64,000 nt of DNA, taken from positions 1 to 64,000 of the forward strand of contig SAQE01000004.1 of assembly GCA_004020545.1 (NCBI GenBank), in the 5' to 3' direction. The stretch is from Mesorhizobium sp. (GTDB taxonomy: Bacteria > Pseudomonadota > Alphaproteobacteria > Rhizobiales > Rhizobiaceae). The position numbers and the translations under genes are program-made. Below are positions 43,093-52,341 of this stretch, piece after piece (the stretch's first letter is position 1; every line of letters begins with the position of its first letter). Under the pieces are notes generated by a model, which worked only from the letters and a program-made list of their open reading frames with translations, was not told the DNA's origin and did no database searches.

Positions 43093-45351
43093 ATGACGCA
43101 GGGCGGCATCGGCTATTTCGGCATTCGCCACCACGGGCCGGGCTCCGCCGAGAGCCTGGTCAAGGCGTTACAGGAACTGCAGCCGGTCGCCGTGCTGATC
43201 GAGGGGCCGGCGGATGCCTCGCCGCTGCTGCCGCTGCTCGCCAGCGCCGACATGAAGCCGCCGGTGGCGCTGCTCTGCTATCCGGAAGACGATCCCGCCG
43301 CGACGAGCTTCTGGCCCTTCGCCGAATTCTCGCCGGAGTATCAGGCAGCGCTCTGGGCCGTCGCCAACAAGGCGGCGTTGCGCTTTATCGACCTGCCGTC
43401 CGCCGCACGGCTGGCCGAGAAGACGCCCGAAAGTTCGACCGATAGCGATACCGCTGAGGCGGAGGCCACGGAAGAGCAGAGCGAAGAAGCCTCGCGCATC
43501 CAGGATCCGATCGGCACCTTGGCGCGCGCTGCCGGCTACGAGGATGGCGAAAGCTGGTGGTCGGACATCATCGAGCAGAATCCCGCGCCTGGCCCGATCT
43601 TCGCGGCCATCGCCGATGCGATGACGACACTGCGCGACGGCGAGGGCGCGATCGGCAAATTCGAGGCCATGCGCGAGGCGCATATGCGCCTCGAGATCGC
43701 GGCCGCGCGGAAAGAATTCGACGGGCCGCTGGCCGTCGTCTGCGGCGCCTGGCATGTGCCGGCATTGCGGGCCGCGCATACACAGAAGAGCGACCAGGCG
43801 CTGCTCAAGGGCATCGGCCGGCGCAAGACCACGATGACGTTCGCACCATGGACCGGGCCGCGCCTGGCGCTGGGCTATGGCTATGGCGCCGGTGTGGTCG
43901 CTCCCGGCTGGTGCAAGCATCTGTGGCAGACGCGAGGGCAGGACGACGCTTCAGTCCTGTGGCTCGCGCGGATCGCTTCGGTGCTCCGGGCGAAGGGCCA
44001 CATGATTTCGACCGCCTCGCTGATCGAGGCCGAGCGTCTGGCGCGGGCGCTCGCTGCCATCCGCGAACGGCCGAAGCCGGGTTTCGAGGAACTGCGCGAC
44101 GCCTCGATTGCCGCGCTCTTCAACGGCGAAGCCTTGCTCTGGAAGATGGTCGAGGCCGAATTGCTGCTCGGCGCCGATGTCGGCGAGATTCCGGCCAACA
44201 CGCCGCTCGCGCCGCTGATCGACGACCTGCAGCGCAATCAGAAGGTGGCGCGGCTGAAGCCGGAAGCGCTCGAGCGGGAACTCTCCGTCGACCTGCGCAG
44301 CGAGAGCGGGCTCTTCCGCTCGACGCTGCTGCACCGGCTGAACGTGCTTGGCGTGAATTGGGGACGGCTGACGGACGTTGGGCGCAGCCGTGGCACATTC
44401 CGCGAGCGTTGGATGCTGGCCTGGCAACCGGAATATGCCGTCCGCCTGGTGGAGAACCTGATCTACGGACCGACCATCGAAAAGGCCGCCAACGGCCGCC
44501 TTGTCCAGGTAATCGGCACGGCAGCGACGTTGGATACGCTCGCTACTCTGGTCCAGAGCGCGATTACGGCTGCCTTGAGCGAGGCGTCGGCGGCCGGCCT
44601 CGCCGCCCTTGAGGAAAAGGCGGCGCACAGCAGCGAGTGCCTGGAAATCCTGGCCTCGGTGCCGCCGCTGGCCGACATCATCCGTTATGGCGAAGCGCGC
44701 AAGACCGAGACGGAGCGCCTTGCCGGCCTGCTGGAACGGTTGACCATCGAGGCCTCGATCGCTTTGCCCTACGCGGCGCGCGACCTCGACGCGCAGGCTG
44801 CGGCAGCCTTGATGGCCGCACTGCGCAAAGCCGACGAGGCGATCAGACTGGTGGAGCCGGACGAGCATGTCCTGGAAGCCTGGCGGAACGGCCTGGCGGC
44901 GGTGCTCGACTCGTCGCGCTCGACGGCGCTCGTTGCCGGCTGCGCCGCACATCTTCTCTACGAGGCCGGGCGGCTCTCGGCCGAAACCACGGCCGACCTT
45001 TTGGCAAAGCGCCTGTCGCCCGGAACGCCGGTCGCCGATGCCGCCGCCTTCTTCGAAGGCTTCTTCAGCGGCGCCGGCCAGAGACTGATCTATGACGAGC
45101 CACTGCGCGGCGCCGTCGATGCCTGGCTGGCGTCCCTCGACGAGGAGGCCTTCATCACGCATCTGCCCTTGCTGCGCCGCGTCTTCTCCAATCTCGACAG
45201 CATGGAACGGCGACGCCTGATCGAGGCCGTTCTCGGCCGCCGGGCAAGCCTGCCCGCCGGACTGACGCCGGCGCCCGATGGCGGCGAGGCCTGGCGCAGG
45301 CATTTTGGTCTCATCGGCAAGTTGCTCGCGGGGGAGCCCAGCCATGGCTGA
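43093..45351 (+). CDS. DUF5682-like protein, possible TraB/Tiki-type hydrolase
   Basis: 752 residues. The N-terminal ~230 residues show GIRHHGPGSA (H13, H14), VLIEGPAD (E37), MREAHM (R194, E195, H197) and VCGAWHVPAL (H221). This His / Glu / Arg-Glu / Gly-x-x-His order resembles the TraB-Tiki-EreA superfamily of putative metallo-hydrolases; that relation is my inference. The long helical C-terminal part (230-752) has no recognised motif. It is tightly placed between MoxR (3 bp) and the VWA gene (8-bp overlap), so it probably is a core component. Confidence 0.72.
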   Translation: MTQGGIGYFGIRHHGPGSAESLVKALQELQPVAVLIEGPADASPLLPLLASADMKPPVALLCYPEDDPAATSFWPFAEFSPEYQAALWAVANKAALRFIDLPSAARLAEKTPESSTDSDTAEAEATEEQSEEASRIQDPIGTLARAAGYEDGESWWSDIIEQNPAPGPIFAAIADAMTTLRDGEGAIGKFEAMREAHMRLEIAAARKEFDGPLAVVCGAWHVPALRAAHTQKSDQALLKGIGRRKTTMTFAPWTGPRLALGYGYGAGVVAPGWCKHLWQTRGQDDASVLWLARIASVLRAKGHMISTASLIEAERLARALAAIRERPKPGFEELRDASIAALFNGEALLWKMVEAELLLGADVGEIPANTPLAPLIDDLQRNQKVARLKPEALERELSVDLRSESGLFRSTLLHRLNVLGVNWGRLTDVGRSRGTFRERWMLAWQPEYAVRLVENLIYGPTIEKAANGRLVQVIGTAATLDTLATLVQSAITAALSEASAAGLAALEEKAAHSSECLEILASVPPLADIIRYGEARKTETERLAGLLERLTIEASIALPYAARDLDAQAAAALMAALRKADEAIRLVEPDEHVLEAWRNGLAAVLDSSRSTALVAGCAAHLLYEAGRLSAETTADLLAKRLSPGTPVADAAAFFEGFFSGAGQRLIYDEPLRGAVDAWLASLDEEAFITHLPLLRRVFSNLDSMERRRLIEAVLGRRASLPAGLTPAPDGGEAWRRHFGLIGKLLAGEPSHG

Positions 45352-46579
45352 TGAAACGATCGGGCCGGCCCTCGAACCGACGGAGGGGACGCGCGAGCGC
45401 CGCTGGCGGCTGGCGATTGGTGCGGACGATGAGTCTTCCTCTGCGCTGTCGGCGGAGGACCGGCGCCTTTCGGCGGCGCTCGATGCGCTCTATGGCGACG
45501 GCGGCGGCGACACGGCCGGCGACCCGCGCAAGCGGCGTGGCGGGCTCGGCCGCTCGGCGCCGCGCGTCGCGCAATGGATGGGCGATATCCGGTCGTTCTT
45601 CCCCGAACAGGTTGTCCAGGTCGTGCAAAAGGACGCCTTCGAGCGGCTGAACCTGAAGCAGATGCTGATGGAGCCGGAATTCCTCAAGGCGATCGAGGCG
45701 GACGTCAATCTCGTCGCCGATCTGGTCTCGCTGCGCTCGGCGATGCCGGAGAAGACCAAGGACATCGCCCGTTCGATCATTTCCGACATCGTCGCCAAGC
45801 TGATGCAGCGCCTCGAGCAGAAGACCGCCGAGGCGATCCGCGGTGCGCTCGACCGCTCGCGGCGCACCCACCGGCCGCGGCAACGCGACATCGACTGGCC
45901 GCGCACCATCGCGGCCAACCTTCGCCACTATCAGCCGGACCACAAGACCGTGGTGCCGGAGAAGCTGGTCGGCTTCATGCGCCGCCAGCGCCGGCTGGTC
46001 GACCTCGACGAGGTGACGCTATGCGTCGACCAGTCCGGTTCGATGGCAAGCTCGGTCATCTATGCCTCGATCTTCGCCGCCGTGATGGCGTCGCTGCCTG
46101 TGGTGCGCACGAAGCTGGTCTGCTTCGACACCGCGATCGTCGACCTGACGGAAGAGCTGAGCGATCCAGTGGAGGTGCTGTTCGGCGTCCAGCTTGGCGG
46201 CGGCACCGACATCAACCAGGCGGTCGCCTATTGCGCCGAGCGCATCGAGCGGCCGACCAAGGCGCATTTCATCTTGATCACCGATCTCTACGAAGGCGGC
46301 AACGGCAAGGAGCTTCTGCAAAGGCTGGCCGCGCTTGTCCGGTCCGGTGTCAATGTCATCGTGCTCTTGGCGCTCACCGACCAGGGTCGCCCCGGCTACG
46401 ATCCGTCCATGGCCGGTTCGGTCGCGGCATTGGGCATTCCGGTCTTTGCCTGCACACCGGATCACTTCCCCGACATGATGGCTGCGGCGCTGCGTCGGGA
46501 GGATATTGGCGCTTGGGCGGCGGGAGCGGACATCAAGCTCATTCGTGCCGATGCGGACACGCCAGGCGCGGCCGAGTAA
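45344..46579 (+). CDS. VWA-domain protein, partner of the MoxR ATPase
   Basis: 411 residues. A charged helical N-terminal half (to about 220) precedes a VWA domain with a full MIDAS: DQSGS (D229, S231, S233), T288 in GGGTDIN and D314 in LITDLYEGG. MIDAS proteins bind a metal and a ligand acidic residue, and pair with MoxR AAA+ ATPases. The start at 45344 has GGGGGAG 8 nt upstream and overlaps the DUF5682-like gene by 8 bp. No transmembrane helix, so the complex is probably cytosolic. Confidence 0.85.
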   Translation: MADETIGPALEPTEGTRERRWRLAIGADDESSSALSAEDRRLSAALDALYGDGGGDTAGDPRKRRGGLGRSAPRVAQWMGDIRSFFPEQVVQVVQKDAFERLNLKQMLMEPEFLKAIEADVNLVADLVSLRSAMPEKTKDIARSIISDIVAKLMQRLEQKTAEAIRGALDRSRRTHRPRQRDIDWPRTIAANLRHYQPDHKTVVPEKLVGFMRRQRRLVDLDEVTLCVDQSGSMASSVIYASIFAAVMASLPVVRTKLVCFDTAIVDLTEELSDPVEVLFGVQLGGGTDINQAVAYCAERIERPTKAHFILITDLYEGGNGKELLQRLAALVRSGVNVIVLLALTDQGRPGYDPSMAGSVAALGIPVFACTPDHFPDMMAAALRREDIGAWAAGADIKLIRADADTPGAAE

Positions 46580-46596
46580 GCCTGCCGGCCCGACAC

Positions 46597-47322
46597 TCAG
46601 AACGGCTTCTCGCCGACGATCTCGAAGCGCTCGACCGCACAGTGCTCGGCGATCACCGCCAGCACATCGGTCGAAGGCTCGACCGCGTCGGGCTGCTTCC
46701 ATTGAACATCGAAGGAAAACACGAAGCGGTTGCGGTCGGTATCGTGCTCCATGCCGACGAAGCGCGCGCTGTAGCCGAGTGGCCGCACCATTTCCTGGAG
46801 GTCGGGTGGGGAGTTCTTCGGCCATGAGACCGAAAGCGTCGCCTTGTGGTCGCGAGCAATCTTGAGATCGACCCATTTCAGCGCCTGAAGCGTTACCAGG
46901 GTCAGCACCGTGGCGATCGCGCCGAGGCCGAACTGGCCGCCGCCGAAGGCCAGCCCAATCATCGTCATGATCCACATCGTGGCGGCGGTGGTGACGCCGG
47001 TGACGAGATCGCCGCGCCGCAGGATGGCGCCGCCGCCGATGAAGCCGACGCCGGTGAGCACGCCAAGCGCGAAGCGCATCACATCGATGCGCACGAAGGA
47101 GTCCGGCCCTTTGCCGGACACATCGAGCAGCATGTTGGCCTGGACCATGGCGACGCAAGCCGCCAGGCCGACCAGGATAGTCGTGCGCAGCCCGGCGGAA
47201 TGGCCACGCGCCTCGCGGTTCAAGCCGATGAGGAAGCCTGCGAGCAGTGTCAGCAACAGCCGCGCGACGAGGTCCGGCCAGGTCGGATGAAGCGGCATGT
47301 CGCAGCAAAGGGGCTCGAACAT
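46597..47322 (-). CDS. MgtC/SapB-family membrane protein
   Basis: About 241 residues. Hydrophobic N-terminal part with LLTLLAGFLIGLNREARGHS, LGVLTGVGFIGGGAILRRGD and TTAATMWIMTMIGLAFGGG, the hallmark MgtC/SapB motifs, then a soluble C-terminal domain of about 80 residues. MgtC-like proteins modulate magnesium or ATP synthase homeostasis. The start is uncertain (47322, or 47298 at MPLHP). It converges with the VWA gene, with 17 bp between stops. Confidence 0.85.
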   Translation of the reverse strand: MFEPLCCDMPLHPTWPDLVARLLLTLLAGFLIGLNREARGHSAGLRTTILVGLAACVAMVQANMLLDVSGKGPDSFVRIDVMRFALGVLTGVGFIGGGAILRRGDLVTGVTTAATMWIMTMIGLAFGGGQFGLGAIATVLTLVTLQALKWVDLKIARDHKATLSVSWPKNSPPDLQEMVRPLGYSARFVGMEHDTDRNRFVFSFDVQWKQPDAVEPSTDVLAVIAEHCAVERFEIVGEKPF

Positions 47323-47414
47323 CCTCAGTCAGGGCGACAGGTCGGTGCCTTGTCCTCGATTGCGTTGGACGTTCAACCAAACTCGGCCGCGGATGGTTCC
47401 TTAGCCGACGCCGC

Positions 47415-47573
47415 TCAGCGGATGGCGAGACTGAGCACCAGCGCCAGCACGACAGCGCCAACCAGCCCTGCGATGAAAATGATGCGTTGGGTGCGCGTGT
47501 GCAGGATGATTTCGCCCTGCCTGGCGTCCTGGCCGGAAAAGACCGGACCTTCGTTGTCGCGATCCTTGCTCAT
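47415..47573 (-). CDS. 52-residue single-helix membrane peptide
   Basis: A polar 30-residue lead (MSKDRDNEGPVFSGQD, then RQGEIILHTRTQR) and one C-terminal helix IIFIAGLVGAVVLALVLSLA. Its length and layout match a small rhizobial protein often left unnamed in genomes. AAGGAG lies 6 nt before ATG 47573, a strong ribosome site that supports translation. Function unknown. It is probably monocistronic or in the leader of MgtC, 92 bp upstream of 47322. Confidence 0.7.
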   Translation of the reverse strand: MSKDRDNEGPVFSGQDARQGEIILHTRTQRIIFIAGLVGAVVLALVLSLAIR

Positions 47574-47721
47574 GTCTGCTCCTTCCCTGTGTGAGTGGCA
47601 CGGGAGGTGTCAGGACAGGAACCGATTTGCTGGCGTGAGATCCCGCCGAATGCGTCCTGGCGGCGCGGCGGGCGAGTAGACACCCGCGACCGGGATTCGG
47701 CCGGTCGCGGGAGAGTGCGGT

Positions 47722-48786
47722 TTAGCCGAACTTCGGGTCGAGGCTGCCCGACTTGTAGCGCTTGGTCATGTCCGACAAGGGGATCGGCCTGATCTTCGGC
47801 GCGTTGCCGGCGGTGCCGAACTGCTCGAAGCGCTCCTTGCAGAGCTTCTTCATTGCCGCCATGGCCGGAGTCAGATATTTGCGCGGGTCGAATTCCGACG
47901 GGTTCTCGGTCAGCACCTTGCGGATCGCGCCGGTCAGCGCCATGCGGTTGTCGGTGTCGATGTTGATCTTGCGCACGCCGTGCTTGATGCCGCGCTGGAT
48001 CTCTTCCACCGGCACGCCCCAGGTCGGCTTCATCTGGCCGCCATATTTGTTGATGATCTCCTGCAACTCCTCCGGCACCGAGGACGAGCCGTGCATGACG
48101 AGATGCATGTTGGGCAGGCGGCGGTGGATCTCCTCGATGACGTTCATCGCCAGCACCGCGCCGTCGGGCTTGCGCGAGAATTTATAGGCGCCGTGGCTGG
48201 TGCCCATGGCCACCGCCAGCGCGTCGACATGGGTGTCGCGCACGAATTGCTCGGCCTGCACCGGGTCGGTGAGCAACTGGTCGTGGCTGATGGCGCCTTC
48301 GACGCCGTGGCCGTCTTCCTGCTCGCCGCCGCCGCTTTCCAGCGAGCCGAGCACGCCGATCTCGCCTTCCACCGAGACGCCGCCCCAATGCGCCATGTCG
48401 ACGACACGCCGGGTGATGCCGGAATTATAGGCATAGTCGGCCGGCGACTTGCCGTCTTCCTTCAGCGAGCCGTCCATCATCACCGAGGTGAAGCCGTACT
48501 GGATCGCGGTGACGCAGGTCGCTTCGTTGTTGCCGTGGTCGAGATGCATGCACACCGGGATGTCGGGGTGGATTTCGACCAGCGCGTCGATCAGCTTGGC
48601 CAGCACCACGTCATTGGCATAGGCGCGCGCGCCGCGGCTGGCCTGCAGGATGACCGGCGACTTGGTCTCCTCGGCCGCCTCCATGATGGCGAGCCCCTGT
48701 TCCATGTTGTTCATGTTGAAGGCAGGCACGCCATAGCCGTGTTCGGCGGCATGGTCGAGCAATTGTCTCAGTGTGATGCGAGCCAC
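47722..48786 (-). CDS. fba: Class II fructose-bisphosphate aldolase
   Basis: 354 residues. Zinc and substrate motifs of class II aldolases are visible: [14 protein letters not shown] near the start, [14 protein letters not shown] (zinc His), [18 protein letters not shown] and [14 protein letters not shown] (second class II signature), then [16 protein letters not shown]. It cleaves fructose 1,6-bisphosphate to DHAP and glyceraldehyde 3-phosphate. The start is GTG 48786 with AGGAG upstream; a longer upstream frame lacks similarity. It resembles the Calvin-cycle/rhizobial type. It could also handle tagatose bisphosphate, but it is far from the gatZ-like gene. Confidence 0.92.
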   Translation of the reverse strand: MARITLRQLLDHAAEHGYGVPAFNMNNMEQGLAIMEAAEETKSPVILQASRGARAYANDVVLAKLIDALVEIHPDIPVCMHLDHGNNEATCVTAIQYGFTSVMMDGSLKEDGKSPADYAYNSGITRRVVDMAHWGGVSVEGEIGVLGSLESGGGEQEDGHGVEGAISHDQLLTDPVQAEQFVRDTHVDALAVAMGTSHGAYKFSRKPDGAVLAMNVIEEIHRRLPNMHLVMHGSSSVPEELQEIINKYGGQMKPTWGVPVEEIQRGIKHGVRKINIDTDNRMALTGAIRKVLTENPSEFDPRKYLTPAMAAMKKLCKERFEQFGTAGNAPKIRPIPLSDMTKRYKSGSLDPKFG

Positions 48787-48938
48787 CCAATAGTCTCCTG
48801 TATTTGGTTGCAGGCGGGATTTACCAATGGTCAGGCCAGGCCCAACCACTTGCTTCTGGCCGGATTTCCGACGGACCGCAACCACTCTCGTTGCGGTCCT
48901 GAAATCCAAATCGGTTTAGTTCCGGCGCGCCGGTCGGC

Positions 48939-49630
<692 letters not shown>

Positions 49631-49680
49631 GAGGCTTGTATGGGGGAGGAGGACCGGCGCTGTCAATTGACATCTCGGTC

Positions 49681-49823
49681 GTCATCCTAGGGCGGAGCAA
49701 GGAACGAAGCGACGCGCGCAGACCCAAGGATCCATGCCGTGACGCTAAGGCATTGCAACGGTTGAGAATTCTGCTCCGTTGCACCCTTCGGCATGGATCC
49801 TCGGGTCAAGCCCGAGGATGACG
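49681..49823. repeat. Large imperfect palindromic intergenic repeat
   Basis: GTCATCCTAGGGC at the left matches GCCCGAGGATGAC at the right in inverted form with one mismatch. Inside, GGATCCATGCCG (49728-49739) pairs with CGGCATGGATCC (49789-49800). ATCCATGCCG...CGGCATGGAT palindromes are dispersed in rhizobial genomes. It sits between mtnA (converging) and the riboswitch. No coding function seen. Confidence 0.75.
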
Positions 49824-49845
49824 AAATGCCGGGGAGATCACCCAG

Positions 49846-50940
49846 TCACCCACGCTCCGGAAACATCGCTTTCAGCCCCTCGCGAGAGGCCTTCGCCACG
49901 CCACGCTCGGTGATGAGCCCCGTCACCAACCTTGCCGGCGTCACGTCGAAGGCGGGGTTTGCCGCCGGCGTCGCATCCGGCGAGACGCGCACCTGCGCGA
50001 CCTTGCCTTCCGCCGTCTTGCCCCAGACCAGCGAAACCTCGTCGCTTGAGCGCTCCTCGATCGGGATTTCGGTGAGCCCGTCGGCCACCGTCCAGTCGAT
50101 GGTGGGCGAGGGAAGCGCGACATAGAAGGGCACGTCATTGTCGGCGGCGGCTAAAGCCTTGAGATAGGTGCCGATCTTGTTGCAGACGTCGCCATTGGCG
50201 GTGGTGCGGTCGGTCCCGACGATCACCATGTCGATATCGCCATGCTGCATCAAATGGCCGCCGGCATTGTCGACGATCAGTGTGTGCGGCACGCCATGGC
50301 CGGCCATCTCCCAGGCGGTCAGCTGGGCGCCCTGGTTGCGCGGTCTGGTCTCGTCGACATAGACATGCACCGGAATGCCGGCTTCGGTCGCCAGATAGAT
50401 CGGGGCCGTCGCGGTGCCGTAGTCGACTGTCGCCAACCAGCCGGCATTGCAATGGGTGAGGATGTTGACGGTCTCGCCCGGCTTCTTGCGCGCCGCGATT
50501 TGCCTGATGATGGCAAGCCCGTTCTCGCCGATGGCGCGGTTCAGTCCGACATCCTCGTCGGCGATCTCGGCGGCGCGGCGGTAGGCGGCCTCGGCGCGCT
50601 GTTCGGGCGCCAGCGGCTTCAGGAAGCGCCGCATCTCGTCCAGCGCCCAGCGCAGATTGATCGCCGTCGGACGCGTTCTGTGCAGCGTCTCCCATACCGC
50701 GTCGAGCGCTTCGTCCGACGCATCGTCCGTCATCTGGATGGCGACGCCATAGGCGGCGGTGACGCCGATCAGCGGCGCGCCGCGCACCCACATGTCGCGG
50801 ATCGCGGTGGCGATTCCGGCGACGGTGCCAATCTTCTCGATGCGGAACTCATGCGGCAGCCAGCGCTGGTCGATGATCTCGACCGACCGCTTGTCGTCGC
50901 TCAGCCAGATGGTGCGGTAGTGGCGTTCGCCGACGTTCAA
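49846..50940 (-). CDS. mtnA: S-methyl-5-thioribose-1-phosphate isomerase
   Basis: 364 residues. [53 protein letters not shown] and [19 protein letters not shown] are clear MtnA landmarks including the catalytic Cys and Asp region. It isomerises methylthioribose 1-phosphate to the ribulose form in methionine salvage. The start is TTG 50940 overlapping the mtnK stop (TTGA), with GGAG upstream. No further mtn genes are in view, so the product may leave by a DHAP-shunt-type aldolase elsewhere. Confidence 0.93.
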   Translation of the reverse strand: MNVGERHYRTIWLSDDKRSVEIIDQRWLPHEFRIEKIGTVAGIATAIRDMWVRGAPLIGVTAAYGVAIQMTDDASDEALDAVWETLHRTRPTAINLRWALDEMRRFLKPLAPEQRAEAAYRRAAEIADEDVGLNRAIGENGLAIIRQIAARKKPGETVNILTHCNAGWLATVDYGTATAPIYLATEAGIPVHVYVDETRPRNQGAQLTAWEMAGHGVPHTLIVDNAGGHLMQHGDIDMVIVGTDRTTANGDVCNKIGTYLKALAAADNDVPFYVALPSPTIDWTVADGLTEIPIEERSSDEVSLVWGKTAEGKVAQVRVSPDATPAANPAFDVTPARLVTGLITERGVAKASREGLKAMFPERG

Positions 50941-52205
50941 ATTTTGCTCTCCTGTTCGATCAGCGCGGCCAGAGTGTTGACCTCGTCGATGCTATGGATC
51001 TGGCGCCGGTTGACGGCGATGTGGCGGCCGAAGCGCAGCGCCTTGGCCTCACATCTGGCGCGCAGGTTTTCATCGGCAATGGTCTCGAAATCGGCATTGT
51101 GGGCGAGGCCGAGGATGCGCCGGTGCACCTCGATGCCGGCGAAGCCGAGCAAATCGGTCCAGATACCGGAAAGCATGTGGTCGAGCGCCTGCTCGGAACC
51201 CAACAGGTCGCCCTGATCCTCGAACAAGCTTTTTTGGTAGAGCATGCCGGTGCGCTCGGTGCGCCACAGATGCGAGAACTCGGCGCGGAACACTGCCCAG
51301 GTCTCGGCCGTGACCCTGAGCAGATAGGCACGCATCGAGTCGCGGCTGCCGTTCTCTTCGTGGCCGCGCTGCGAGAAGAAGGCCATCCAGAAATTGGCGA
51401 GCAACATGCCGACGTCGAAGGCGATCGGGCCGTAGAAGGCGAATTCCGGATCGATCATCCGGGTCTCGGTGTCGGTCACCATGATCGAGCCGGAATGCAG
51501 GTCGCCATGCAGCAGCGTCTCGGCATTGGCGGCGAAGAGATGCTTCAGTCGCTGCGCCTCGACCTTGAGGTCGCGGTCGGCGCGCAATTCGGCTACCAGG
51601 CTGTCGAGCTGCGGGCTGGTGTGCCGGTTCATCTCGGCGTCGAAATATGGATCGGAGAACACAAGGTTCTCGGTGATGTCGCAGAGCTCGACATTGTCGG
51701 CGAATAAAGCGAGATCGGCCTTGCGCTCTCTGGTCACCATCGACAGGTCCGAGCCGCGGAACAGCGTGCGGGCCATGAACAGGCCGATGTCGCGTGCGAT
51801 GTTCGGCAGCTCGCGGCCGTCGATCAGCGCGCGCCGCAGGATGATGTGCGGCGGCGCCAGATACTCCATGACGATCAGCGCTTGCGTCTCGTCGAAATGG
51901 TAGATCGTCGGCACCGAGCCGGGCGCTCGGCGCTCTTGCCTGGTCAGCGCGTGGTATTCGAAGAAGGAGCGCTTCAAGGGCAGCGGCCAGCTGTCGCCGA
52001 CCAGCCGCACATAGGGCAGCGCCTGCTTGACCACCGCCGCGCCGTGATCGCCCTCGACGATGAAGACGAGGTTCAAATTGCCGTCGCCGACCTCGCGTAC
52101 CTTCCAGTGGCTGGCATCTTTGCCGATGCGCTCGGTCAGCGCCGCGGTCTCGCCGAGGCGCTTCGGCAGCGTCTCCACCGACAATGCTTCGAACTTCCCG
52201 GTCAT
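50937..52205 (-). CDS. mtnK: S-methyl-5-thioribose kinase
   Basis: 422 residues, protein-kinase-like fold. The ATP site includes [14 protein letters not shown] and [10 protein letters not shown]. The catalytic loop is [12 protein letters not shown] and the metal loop [17 protein letters not shown]; a [11 protein letters not shown] segment fits MtnK. It phosphorylates methylthioribose at C1, feeding mtnA. GGAGGGAGAGA precedes ATG 52205. Its promoter region holds a 29-bp palindrome shared with a divergent ABC importer, which suggests the salvage starts from imported substrate. Confidence 0.93.
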   Translation of the reverse strand: MTGKFEALSVETLPKRLGETAALTERIGKDASHWKVREVGDGNLNLVFIVEGDHGAAVVKQALPYVRLVGDSWPLPLKRSFFEYHALTRQERRAPGSVPTIYHFDETQALIVMEYLAPPHIILRRALIDGRELPNIARDIGLFMARTLFRGSDLSMVTRERKADLALFADNVELCDITENLVFSDPYFDAEMNRHTSPQLDSLVAELRADRDLKVEAQRLKHLFAANAETLLHGDLHSGSIMVTDTETRMIDPEFAFYGPIAFDVGMLLANFWMAFFSQRGHEENGSRDSMRAYLLRVTAETWAVFRAEFSHLWRTERTGMLYQKSLFEDQGDLLGSEQALDHMLSGIWTDLLGFAGIEVHRRILGLAHNADFETIADENLRARCEAKALRFGRHIAVNRRQIHSIDEVNTLAALIEQESKI

Positions 52206-52276
52206 TCTCTCCCTCCTGCGCGTGGTTTCCGACGATAGCGGAGCCACGGCGGCGGGGCCAAGCTAGGAAGCGATCT

Positions 52277-52305
52277 GGCAAATGTCAATCGTGTTGACAA
52301 TTGCC
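52277..52305. promoter_or_regulatory. 29-bp operator palindrome between mtnK and the ribose-type ABC operon
   Basis: GGCAA (52277-52281), TGTCAA (52283-52288), then TTGACA (52294-52299) and TTGCC (52301-52305) form a palindrome with 12-bp arms and a single mismatch. TTGACA could also be the -35 box for the plus-strand importer, so a bound protein would block transcription both ways. The regulator is not in this window. Confidence 0.7.
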
Positions 52306-52341
52306 GAGTGAGCCCATAGCGTCATGGCCAGGGAGGAACGA

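Noticed and set aside
47722-48786. Class II aldolase as the missing GatY partner of the GatZ-like protein
   Set aside because: It has the length and signatures of a standard fructose-bisphosphate aldolase and lies 35 kb away in another context, so a dedicated partnership is unlikely.
49641-49845. Possible small coding frames between the riboswitch and mtnA
   Set aside because: The segment is dominated by a dispersed palindromic repeat; the frames have no ribosome sites.
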